Shown piece after piece: positions 22,793 to 33,550 of a stretch of 64,000 nucleotides of DNA. Every line of letters begins with the position of its first letter. Within the stretch, counting starts at the first letter, position 1. A program made the translations under genes and the position numbers. The notes beneath the pieces are model-generated. The model saw only the letters and a program-made list of their open reading frames with translations, was not told the origin of the DNA and ran no database searches. This DNA is from Paramoeba atlantica (taxonomy: Eukaryota > Discosea), in assembly GCA_977017575.1 (NCBI GenBank), contig CDRNVI010000153.1, forward strand, positions 62,001-126,000. The letters run 5' to 3'.

Positions 22793-23262
22793 CTGACAAT
22801 TGATTGTTCAAAAAAAACCAACTGACTAAAAAGAAACAAAATGCTCCCACAACAAACTCCCCTAAACCATCCTCAACTTTTTCTCCAACAAAAAACCCTC
22901 CTTCAAAAACTGTAAACCCTCGATTTCTTCAGGTATCAAATCTCTTCCTCCTTTCTCTCTCTCTCAGAAAAACCTTCCTCTTACAAGCTCCTTCTTCTTC
23001 TTCTTCTTCCCCACTCTCCCACATCTTTCTTCAAATGACAAAAGGAAAATAGAACAGTTCTCGATCCTTGTCGAGCCTTCTTCCATTTCATTTCTTCTAT
23101 TCCATTTCTTCCATTCCATTTCTTCCATTCCAAGAATATCTCAGGTGTCTTTCAACAGATGATGCCACAGATTTTGTTTCTTTCTCTCTCTCTTTTCTTA
23201 AAACCCCCTTGGAACAAATGGAATAAAATTATGAAAAACAAATGACAAAAATTGGTTTCAAA
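22793..23262. other. Intergenic, genes 9-10
   Basis: Pyrimidine- and A-rich spacer with TTCCATTTCTTC repeats at 23,085-23,130. Short ORFs are S/P-rich and unsupported. Confidence 0.6.
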
Positions 23263-23300
23263 AATCAAGAGCTCTAAAAATTTTATTGCAAAGAGGGGTT
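23263..23300 (+). promoter_or_regulatory. Array leader element, gene 10
   Basis: AAGAGCTCT at 23277-23285, 161 bases before the ATG; the sequence beyond TAAAAATTTT diverges. Confidence 0.55.
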
Positions 23301-23437
23301 CTCTCTTTTCTCTCGTTTCTCTCTCGTTTCTCTCTCATTGTAAAAACTAAAATTACTCTCTCTTTTCTCTCTCATTGTCCTAAAATTGCAGTCTTGAAAA
23401 TTCATTCCAACTCTCTAATAGAAAAGGAGAAAAGAAA

Positions 23438-24299
23438 ATGGGGAATGGTCTCCAAAAAAGAGAAGAAAAGGAAGAAGAAGAAAGATTCTTTCGACCATCA
23501 CAGATGGCGATTGCATTGGAAGGTTCTGATAAAGTTGGGAAGAGTTCCCTCCTTTCTCGCTTTGTCCTAGTTTTGTTTCTTTTCTTTTTTCTTTTTCTCT
23601 TTTTTTTTTTGGAAAGTATTTTGAAGAATTATTTTCTTTTTCTTTTTCTTTTTCTCAGAATTATTTAGTGGATGAAGAGGATCGAGCAATTGGCGAAAAG
23701 TTTGAATTTTGTTCTTCTCTTTAATCTTCTCTTTCTCTTTTTTCATTCTCAAGTTCAGCAATCACAGTTACCGAAAACGAATCATTTTGTCAGCTGATGA
23801 ACAACCACTTCTATTTGAGATACCTGGTTTTCCTTCTCTCTTTCTTATCAATCATTCATTTCAAAAAAAAATAATTTTTTAAAAGAGAGATATTCTATTT
23901 TTTTCAGATACAGAAGGAGAAGGCTTTTTAGTCTTAGAGATGATGCGGAGAAAAGAGATCAATGAAGATGCAAGAGGATTCTTCTTTGTTTTTTCAATCA
24001 CTTCCCAAGAATCTTTTGATGAGATCGAACCCACCATTCAAATGATAAAAGGTATGAAAGAGCACCCAATTGAAAGAATTGGAATTTTGATTGGAAACAA
24101 AGTTGATCTTGAAGACGATCGACAAGTCTCAAAAGAGAAAGGAGAGGAATTGGCCAAACGTTATGGGATCCCTTTCTTTGAAACAAGTGCAAAGACAGGA
24201 GAGAATGTTGAAGAGATGTTTCAAGCTCTTGGATCATTGGTTATTTATGGAGACCCTTTTTACCGATCCTGTAAAAATATTAAGTCAGCAAAGAGATGA
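23438..24299 (+). CDS. Ras-like GTPase paralogue with degenerate switches, array gene 10
   Basis: Exons 23438-23569, 23659-23699, 23768-23826 and 23908-24299 encode 207 aa. The N-terminus has lost most of the KERSKKR stretch (MGNGLQKREEKEEEE). The P-loop is GSDKVGKS. Switch I is DEEDRAIGEK and G3 is DTEGEG, keeping Asp and a Gly without Gln. Exon 4 differs most from the others in the helix after beta4 (EPTIQMIKGMKEHPIER) but keeps NKVD and ETSAK. It is the last gene of the array. Confidence 0.82.
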
Positions 24300-24748
24300 C
24301 AATTGTGATTGTTTGTTTCAAAAAGATTTGAACACAAAAGTTTTTTTTGTGATAGAAGAGATTTTTTTTTGGATGGCGGATTCAATCTTTGCCATTTTCA
24401 AATTGATGTTTCTCAGGATCCTTTCATGAAAGAAGGTTTCTTTTTTGAGAGGGAATCATTATTTAAATTAAACTTCAATAATTATTCTGATTTGAAATAA
24501 TTCAACGTTCTGATGTCCATCAAAACGAGAATTCTCCCTTGAATATACCATCAACACAAAAAGACCACGAGAAAGAAAAGGAGAAATGCCTCGCAGGTGA
24601 AAAGATGCTCCTTTTACGGTGATGAAGAGAGAGAACTTCGAGAGAAAGAATAGGATTTGAGTCCAATTTTTTGTTTTCGCGTTGGTCTTGCCATATTTTG
24701 CCACAACTCCCTCCAACAGAATGGATCTTAACAATTTTAGATTTTCTA
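24300..24748. other. 3' flank of the array
   Basis: Positions 24,370-24,560 repeat the 3' flank of gene 7. The rest has no recognisable feature. Confidence 0.6.
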
Positions 24749-25148
24749 GCTCTCACACTTGAAAGTCCTCTTTATACCCCACCTGAGATATCTTCGAGTG
24801 AAGATTGGAACAGCAAGCTTCATTGATTGCCCAAGAGCTAAGGTGAGCAATGAAATGAGAATAAAAACGAAGCCTGTGGAACGACCACCACATCAAAGAC
24901 ACCACTTCAACAAATGGCATAACAACCAAACCAGGGATAACTGATATCACAACAATAACCACAATGCCGACAAGTTTTGCCAGATGCCAAAGTAAAGAAT
25001 GACCACTTTCGTTGGATAAATCATCATTGTACCAGGAGCAGTGTGATGATACCATTTGGCGGGAGTGTGGAATTTCGACCAATTTGAATCTGATCAAATC
25101 TCATGACCCCTGTGCTTTCAAATGAATAGGCAGTCACATGTGCACCAC
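24749..25148. pseudogene. Scrambled relic of the acyl-AMP ligase/Pls gene
   Basis: Two pieces match the exon 6 region of the gene at 5-11 kb. 24,749-24,828 reads in the plus sense and corresponds to 5,338-5,415 of the parent (KIGTASFID), which is coded on the minus strand there. 24,829-25,148 lies in the opposite sense and matches parent 6,279-6,700 (membrane segment VVVVISVIPGLAVMPF and onward) with an internal loss of about 100 bases. The two pieces therefore meet head-to-head at about 24,828. Frames are broken throughout. The similarity is high, so the duplication is not very old. Confidence 0.85.
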
Positions 25149-26047
25149 AAGTTTTGGTACTGACCTTTCCGGGCCTCCCCTTGCAATCAAACGAGAATTC
25201 AATGGCGAGCGAAGAATGAATGAATATTCAATCCATGAAACAAGAGAGCCCAATCCCAGGTAATGGTTTGAGTCAATATGTCCAATAAAATAATAACATA
25301 GAACAATCTCAAAATACGCATTAAACAATTAAATTTGTTGATGTTCTTTTCCAGTCGTCTCACATGCTGAATTGGTTGTTGACATATTGGTTGCCCAACT
25401 TCTTCTTCTCAGCTTACCCACGAGTGTGCCTTGAAAGAAAAAGCTTCAGATACTCTTGAATGGGGTGGCCACTTCTTGGCACAACAATTGAATACCACTG
25501 ACACTACGACAAAGACACAGTCCATTCTGTTTTTCTTCCCTCTGTTGCGCGCAATCCTCCGCTGGCTCCGCCAATGGATGTAACTTGGGTATTTATGTTG
25601 ATAAACACAAGATTGTTGACCAACATCACCTCACAATCCCAACTCGACCAACCCTTGTCAATAAAAACGATTGCCATTTGCCAATTATCAACAACAGGGG
25701 ACCAATTGACCGATGCCAATATTTTTATCGTGTTGATTTCGCGCTTTTGTTTTCTCTGGTTTCTCTTCTTATTGTCTCTTTCTTTTCAATCTTCCTCGAT
25801 TTTGTTCGAATCTTCCTTCAATTTATGCTGACGACTCATATTTATCTTCTTCCAATTAACCCCTTTTACTCCTTTTACTTCTCAACCAGAAAAATGAAGA
25901 GATGTTCTCATTCAACGTCGACCATTGCAATCTTCGATTTTCACCAAAAAAATTCTTTCTCACTCGCACCAAAACCTCAAATTGGTCTGGACTTAACTTT
26001 GTTTCCTTTTTCTTTGATGTGCAGTTTTTGGGATGGAAAATGTTGTT
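25149..26047. other. Unassigned interval
   Basis: To about 25,760 the base composition looks like former coding sequence: it is not low-complexity, and has short open stretches on both strands such as WIEYSFILRSPL on the minus strand and HLTIPTRPTLVN on the plus strand. I found no consistent exon chain and no family I recognise. 25,760-26,040 is pyrimidine-rich and is the 3' flank of the next minus-strand gene. Confidence 0.4.
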
Positions 26048-29000
26048 CTAAGGCTTTTGAGAAAGAGGAGAAGGAGAAGAAGTCGGAAGAGAAGAAGGAG
26101 GAGAGAAAGAAGAGGAAGAAGAGGAAGAAGAGGAAGAAGAGGAGGAATTCAATTTACTTTGAAGATCCAAAAGCTTTGATAAATTCGTAGTGCGATTATA
26201 ATGTGGAATTAAAACATGTCCAAGAAAGTGGGGATGGTTTTGGCAGAGATGTCCAATTTGTCTGTACATTCGAATAAAAAATCGATTAATAATCAAAAAA
26301 AAATGAAGAAAAGATTCATTTAATTGAATAAATGAATTAATTAATAAATAAATACATTAATAAATATATACATGAATAAATCAATAAATAAATAATAAAA
26401 ATAAAATAAAATAAAAGGGAATAAATTTAACCTTAAAATATAATCTTGTCGATTCAAAGGCAAATCACGAATCAAAACAACACTTGTCTCACTCAAAACT
26501 TCCACCCAAAAAGAGAACGAAGAAGAAAAAGAAAGAGTCGAGCTCAGAGAAGAGAGAGAAGAGAGAGAAGAAGAGAGAGCCGGAGGAGGAGGAAAGAGAG
26601 AAGGAAAGAGATCGAGGAGATGAACTATCTTTGACAATGATTGTACATTCTAAAAAAAAAAAAGTACAATAAGGGAGAGGAGAAAGAGAAGAGAAAGAGA
26701 AGAGAGAAGAGAAGAGAGAAAAGAAGAGAGAGAAAAGAAAAAGTGGAATAAAAAAATAACCTCTAAAGAAATGAGATGAATCCAGAGACAAATTCTCTCA
26801 TGGAAAGAAAGATTTTTACTTTTGATCCCTTTTTCGAGTACTTCAAATATTAATTCATCTAAAAAAAAAAATGTTTCATAAAAAAATAAGGAATTGAAAA
26901 TTAAAAAAGTAAAATAAAATAAGGAATAATAAATCTTTTCTTGTTCTCTTTTCTTTTTCTCTTTTCTTTTTCTCTTTTCTTTTCTCTCTTCTCTTACTCT
27001 CTCTTCTAAAAAAAGAAAATCAAACCAACAGGTTGAGAAACAACACATCCAACAAAACGAATTAAATTCACAAAACAAAGCCAAGTAAACACATCGACAT
27101 TTCTTTCTCCTTTCTTCCCTTCAATCTCTTTCTCTTCTTGCCCGCTCTCTTGTTCCCTCTCACTCTCTCCTTTCTCTTCTGTACTGACAACTTCCATATC
27201 ACTTTCATCATCACTTTCAGAAGAAGAAAGAGAAGAAGAGAGAGAGAGAGAAGAAGAAGAAGAAGAGAAAGAAAAAGGAAAATATTTTTCTAAAAGAGGA
27301 AAAGTTTCATCTTTTAAAATATCACAAAAAATAGAAAGTGACTCAAATAATTTCTCCATTTGTTCTTTTGATCTTTCTTCTCTCTTCTTCTCTCTTCTTC
27401 TCTTTTCCTTCTCTTCTTTCTCTCTCTCATCTTCAAAAATCAGAGAAGTTAAAAAATCTGAGTCAAGAAAAACAATCGGAGAAGAATCTTCTTTCTTTCT
27501 CTCTCTTTTCTCTTCTCCATCTCTCGCTCTCTCTCTTTTTTCTTTCTCTTTCTCTCTATTTTTTTGTAAACTCAAAAAATAAGAGGTTGTGCTTTTGAGG
27601 TATTTTTGAACAAAACTTTCCTTGTAAGGAAGAGAGAAGAGGTTCTTTGGGAGGAGAAGAGAGAAGAAAGAGAAGAAAGAGAAGAAAGAGAGAAGAAAGG
27701 ATAAAGAAAGAGAAGAAGAGAGGAAGAGAGGAAGAGAGGAAGAGAAGAAGAGATAAAAGAAAGAAGACAAGGAGAGAGAGAAGGAGAGAGAGAATAGGAA
27801 ACGGAGTAGAGGAAGAAAGAAATTAACAAAGAAGAAGAAGGAAAAAAAATAGAAGGAAAAGAAGAAAAGAAAGAAAAGAAAGAAAAGAAAGAAAAGAAAG
27901 AAAAGAAAGAAAAGAAAGAAAGAAAAGAAAAGAAAGAAAGAAGAAAAGAAAAGACCTCAGAAGCGGTTTGGAGCCCACAAATTAAATATTGAATTTGGAA
28001 ATTCAAAAAAATTACAAAATCTCTGTTATTTAAATTTCAAAAAAAAAAAAAAGATTAACAGAAAAGAAAAGAAAAGAAAAGAACAGAACAGAAAAGAAAG
28101 AAAAGAAAAAAAAAAATGGAAGTAAAAGAAAAGAAAGAAAAAAAAGAAAAAAAAGGAAAAAAGGAAAAAAAAGGAAAAAAAAAAAAAGGAAAAAAGGAGG
28201 AAAAAAGGGGAAAAAATGTAAAAAAATTAAGAATTTAAAAAATAAATCCAAAAAAAAACCTTGTTTTAGGACACTTAAAAGGAAACAAAACAAGAGTCGA
28301 ACAAAACTTCAAAACTCCTTCTTTATTTCCTTTTTAACCAAAATTGAGTATTTTTATTTATTTTCTTTTTTTTTGCAAAAGAAAAAAAAGAAAAAAAAGG
28401 AGAGAAAAAGAAAAAGAAAAAAAGAAAAAAGAAAAAAAGAAAAAGAAAAAAGAAGAAGAAAAAGAAAAAAAAAGAAAAAAAGAAAAAAAGAAAAAGAAAA
28501 AGAAAAAAAAAGAAAAAAAAAATTTAAAGAAAATGTAAAAAACCAAAATGAGAATGAAAGAGAAGAAAAGAGCGAAGAATCATCCATTGAGAAGCTCCCA
28601 ATTTTTTCTCCAAAATTGAAACCAATTCTTCTTCTGTTTTTATTTTTTTTTTAATGAAGAATAAATAATAAGAATAAATAATCATAAAATAAAAAATAAT
28701 AAGAAAAATAAAAATAATAAGTAAAAAAAAATAAAAAAAAAATATAATAATAAATAAAAAATAAAAAAAAATAAAAAAAAATAAAAAAAAATAAAAAAAA
28801 TAAAAAAAATAAAAAAAATAAAAAAAATAAAAAAAAATAAAAAAAATAAAAAAAATAAAAAAAAAACCTTTTGATTTTTCAAAAGAAAAATAATTCTTCT
28901 TTCCAACAAACTCAAAAACAAACTCAAAAACAGAACAATGAACCAACAAAGGAACAAAAACTCCAAACATTTCCCCCACTCTCTCTCCCCATCTCTCTTC

Positions 29001-31350
29001 TTCTCCTTCTCTCTCTCTCTCTTCTCTCTCTTCCCCTCTCTCTCTCCTCTCTCTCCTCTCTCTCTCTTTCTCTTCTCTCTCTCTCTTCTTTTTCCCCCAA
29101 TCGATTTCAATGCAATCTAAATTCAAAGAATTGTTCACAAAAAAAGATAAATAAATTAAAAAAAGAAAACAAAATCCGTCGATTGTTGTTTTACAATTTG
29201 GGCAGAGAGAGAGAGAGAGAGAAGAGAGAGAGGAAGAAGAGAGAGAAGAAGAGAGAGAAGAAGAAGAAGGAGAAGAAGAAGAAGAAGAAGAGAGAGAAGA
29301 AGAGGTTAAAAGAGAAGAATGAAGAGAGAAGAGATAAGAGAGAAAGGCCTGGGGAGAAGAAGAGGGAGAGAGATGGAGCTCTTCTATTGAAGCAGAGAGA
29401 GAGAGGAAAGAAGAGAGAGAAGAAGAAGAGAGAGGAGAAGAGAGAGAAGGAGAGAGAGAAGAAAGAGAAACAGATTTCGATAATTTGAGAGCATTTTTTT
29501 CTGTTTCATTTTCGGTTTCTATTTCTTCTTCTTCTTCTTCTCTCTCTTTCTCTTTCTCTTTCTCTTTTTCTTCTTTTTCTTCTTTTTCTTCTTTTTCTTC
29601 TTTTTCTTTCATTTCTTCTTTCTTTCTTCCCTCTCTCTCTTTCTCTCTCTTTCTCTCTCTCTCTTCTCTTTCTCTTTTTTCAAACTCTTTCAAAATCAAA
29701 AGAGAGAGAGAAAGAAAAGAAGAAGAAAACATTTTTTCTCCAAAATTTTCTTCTCTTCCAACAATTAAATCAATTAATTGTAACTTGTTTTCTTTCTCTT
29801 TCTCTTTCTCTCTCTTTCTTTTCTTTTTCGAAGGAGCAGAAAAGGGAAGAGAAGAAGAAGAAGAGAGGGAGAGAGAAGAAGAAGAAGAAGAAGAAGAGGA
29901 ACAGTTTATAACCATAGAACTGAAGGAATTTTCAATGAAATTTCTGGAAAAATCAGATTTTAGCTTTTCTCAAAAATTAATTCACTCATTTGAAAATTTT
30001 TTTTTTAACATTTTCTTTTTCATGTTAAATAAAAAATAAAATTTGGTTTTTTTTAAATTTTATTTGATTGTTATTTTCATTAAAATTCAATATTATTAAA
30101 TTCTTGAACTTAAAAAATAATAAATAAAATAAAACAAAATAAAATAATAAAAATAATCAGAAAAAAAAACCGAAATTCAATATCAGAAAAAGAAGAAAGA
30201 ACATCAAAACGAGAAATATAAAGAATCCAAATCTCTGGACAAGGGACAACCTTCACTGCTGATCTGGAGAGAGTTTTTTTTTGTTTAGTATTTTAAAAAG
30301 AGAAGAGAGAAAAGAGAAAGAGAAAAGAGAAAGAAAGAAAGAAAAAAGAACTTGAAAACTCTTTGTAAAACACGAGAAGAAACAGAAGGATTTCTCAAAA
30401 GTAAAATTCGAATATACAAAGTCCAAAAAATTTTATCTTTTTTGTGTGTTTCCACTATAAAATTATTAGAAAAGAGAGGGAGGGAAGAGAGGAAAGAAGA
30501 GAGAGATAAAGAGAAAAGAGAAAAGAGAGTGAGAGAGAGAGAAAGAGAGAGAGTAAAAGAGAGAGAAAAGAAAACCAGCTCTCGCCAATAAAGGAAGAAC
30601 TTCTTCTCTTAAATTTGGAGAAATTTGTTGTAAATTCATTTGAAAAATCTCTTTTAATCCCATCTTTTTTTTTTGTATTAATTATTTATTAATTATTATT
30701 TATTAATTATTATTTATTATTTATTATTTATTATTCTTTATTAATATATTATTCTTTTATATTCTTTTTATTTTCTTATTTCTTTTCTATTTTCTTTTCT
30801 ATGTTTTATGTTTTGTTATTCAATTTATTTTCTTAACAAATAAAATAATTTATTAAAAAAAAAAAATACCTCATTTTGATTGGGTTTTCTTCCAAACAAA
30901 ATACTCAAAATAGCAAAAAGAAATTCTTCTTTTGTTGTTGTTGCACTAAAAGATTCGGAAACTCCTTCGTGATATCTTGTTTCTGAGGAAGAGAAGGAAG
31001 AAGAAAGGAGAGAATAGTAGAGGGAAGAGGAAAAGAAAAGAAAAAAATAGAAAAAAATAGAAAAGAAGAAAAGAAAAATAATAAGAACCAAAAAAGAAGA
31101 AAAGAAAAAGAAAAAGATGGAATACCAAAAACCTATTAAAAAAAAAATTAGAAAAGAAAAAAAGAAAAAGAAAAAGAAAAAGAAAACAAAAAGAAAAAAA
31201 GAAAAAGAAAAAGAAAAAAAGAAAAAGAAAAAGAAAAAGAAAAAAGAAAACAAAAACAAAAATGAAAAAAAAGAAATGAAAAAATTGAAAAAAATAGAAA
31301 AAAAAAAATAGAAAAAAAAACAAACATTCGAAAATTCATTTTTCTCCCTT

Positions 31351-31382
<32 letters not shown>

Positions 31383-33511
31383 TCTCTCCTTTCTCTTCTT
31401 TCCCTTCTTTCCCTTCTTTCCTTTTCCTTTCTTTCCCCCCTTCTTCGCCCCTCCTCTCTTCCCTCCTCTCTTCCCTTTCTTGCTTCCTCCTTTCTCTTTC
31501 TCTCTCTCTTCTTCTTCTTCTCTTTCTTCTTCCTCTTCTTCTTCTTCTTCTTCTCTCTCTTCCTCTTCTCTCTCTCCAAAAAATGGAATAAAATCATCAT
31601 CTTTTAATTCTGCAAATCCTCTCATTTTCTCTCTCTCTTCCCTCTCTCTTTCTCTCTCTCTTATTCTCTCTCCTTTTCTTTTTCTTTTTCTCTCTCTTTC
31701 TTTTTCCTCTTTCTCTCCTTTCTCTCCTTTCTCTCTTTTCTCTCTTTTCTCTCTTTTCTCTTCTTTCTCTTCTTTCTCTTTTCTCTTCATTATTCCCTCT
31801 TCTTCTTGGACATTACGAACACATTTCTTTTTTGATGGAGGTTCTTTCTCTCTCTTTTTCTCTTTCTCTTCTTTCTCTTCCTCTTCTCTTCCTTTCTTTT
31901 TTTCTTTCTCTTTCTCTTTCTCTTTCCCTTCCTCTCTTTTTCTCTTCAAATTTGTCTCTTTTTCTTCTCCTTCTTTCTCTTTTTCTCTATCCTTTTCTTT
32001 GTCCTGTTTTTTTTGAAGCCTTCGAGGAGCTATAAAAAAAAATTAAAGAAAGAAAGAAGAGAAGAGAAGAAAAGAGAAAAAAAAGGAAAGAGAAAAGAAA
32101 GAAAGAGAAAGAGAGAAGAGAGAAAACCTCTAAAACTTCCCCAACCAGGAGGTTTTTCTTTCTTTCTTTTAGTGCTCAAAGACAAACCAATCTAGAGAGA
32201 GAGAAAGGGAGAGAGGAGAAGAAGAGAGGAGAAGAAAAGAGGAGAGAAAGAAATATCATGTATTAATTATTTTTCTTAAATAAAATAAAAATGAATAAAT
32301 AAATAACAAAAAATAAAAAATAAAAGAAAATAAAAGAAAGAAATAAAAAAAAAAATAAAAATAAAAATAAAATAAATAAAATAAAATAAAATAAAATAAA
32401 ATAAAATAAAATAAAATAAAATAAAATAAAATAAAATAAAATAAAATAAAATAAAATAAAATAAAAAAATCTTTCAACCTGCTTACGATCCCTCAAAGCC
32501 AACAAATCACGAACAACACAAACAAGAGGCTCCCCCCCTCTCAACAACTCCAAATAAAAAGAAGAAAGAGAAAAAGAAAGAGAAAGAAAATGAATAATTT
32601 CTCTCAAAATTCTCTCTGGATCTTGAGTTGCTGTGTATTTGTGGTTTGGTGATAGGTGTTGGAATTCGCATGATGGTGCGTTGCATTGGCTGTTAAGTAG
32701 AGGAGAGAGAGGAGAGAGAGGGGAAAGAGAATGAAGAGAAGAGAGAAAAGAAAAATTTAATTCAAATGAATCCTCAAAAAAACTACAAAAAAAAAAAGAA
32801 AAAGAAAGTAATAAAAAAGAAAGAAAGAAAAGAAAGAAAAGAAAGAAAAGAAAGAAAAAAGAAAGAAAAAAAGAAAGAAAAAAGAAAAGAAAAAAAGAAA
32901 AAAAAAACCCATGAAGTTCAAAACGACAAATAGGACGAATTGGATCAAATCGAACAGAAAATTGTCGAATCATTCTCTCTGCCTCTTCTTCTTCTTCTTC
33001 TTCTTCTTCTTCTCTCTCTTTCTCTTCCTCACTTCTTCTCTCTCCCTCTCCTTTCTCTTCTTGATGAACCCAATAACCTCGAAACATATTCAACGGACTA
33101 ACATAATTAAAAGAAATTTCTCTTTCTCTTTCTTTCATTCCTTCACTCTCCCCTTCTCTTCTTCTCAAAAAAAACATCGCTCTCTCTTCTCTCTCCTCTC
33201 TCTCCTCCCTCTCCTCTCTATCCTCTTCCCTCTCTCTCTCTTCTTCCCTCTCTCTCTCCTCCCTCTCCTCTCCCTCTCCTCTCTCTTCTCCCTCTCTCCT
33301 CTCTCTCAAAACAGAAGAAGAAGAAGAAGAGAGAGTAGAAACAGGATTCCAAAGAAGAAGAAGAAAAGGTTTGTGTGGAGGAAGAGAGAGATGACCAATA
33401 TCTGAAAGGGGACCTTTTGTTGAGATCCCTTTTTTTTCAATCTGAAGAAAGAGAAGAGAAGAAGAGAAGAGAAGAAATTAGAAAAGAAAAAAGAAAAAAG
33501 AAAAAAGAAAG

Positions 33512-33550
<39 letters not shown>

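Noticed and set aside
12507..24237. Conserved antisense ORFs of 67-79 aa (MIQELETSLQHS...) opposite every array gene
   Set aside because: They mirror the nearly invariant exon 4 on the other strand; their conservation follows from the GTPase coding sequence.
12564..24429. Second plus-frame ORFs starting METKLILK inside exon 4 of several array genes
   Set aside because: Out-of-frame shadow of the NKVD region; not conserved independently of it.
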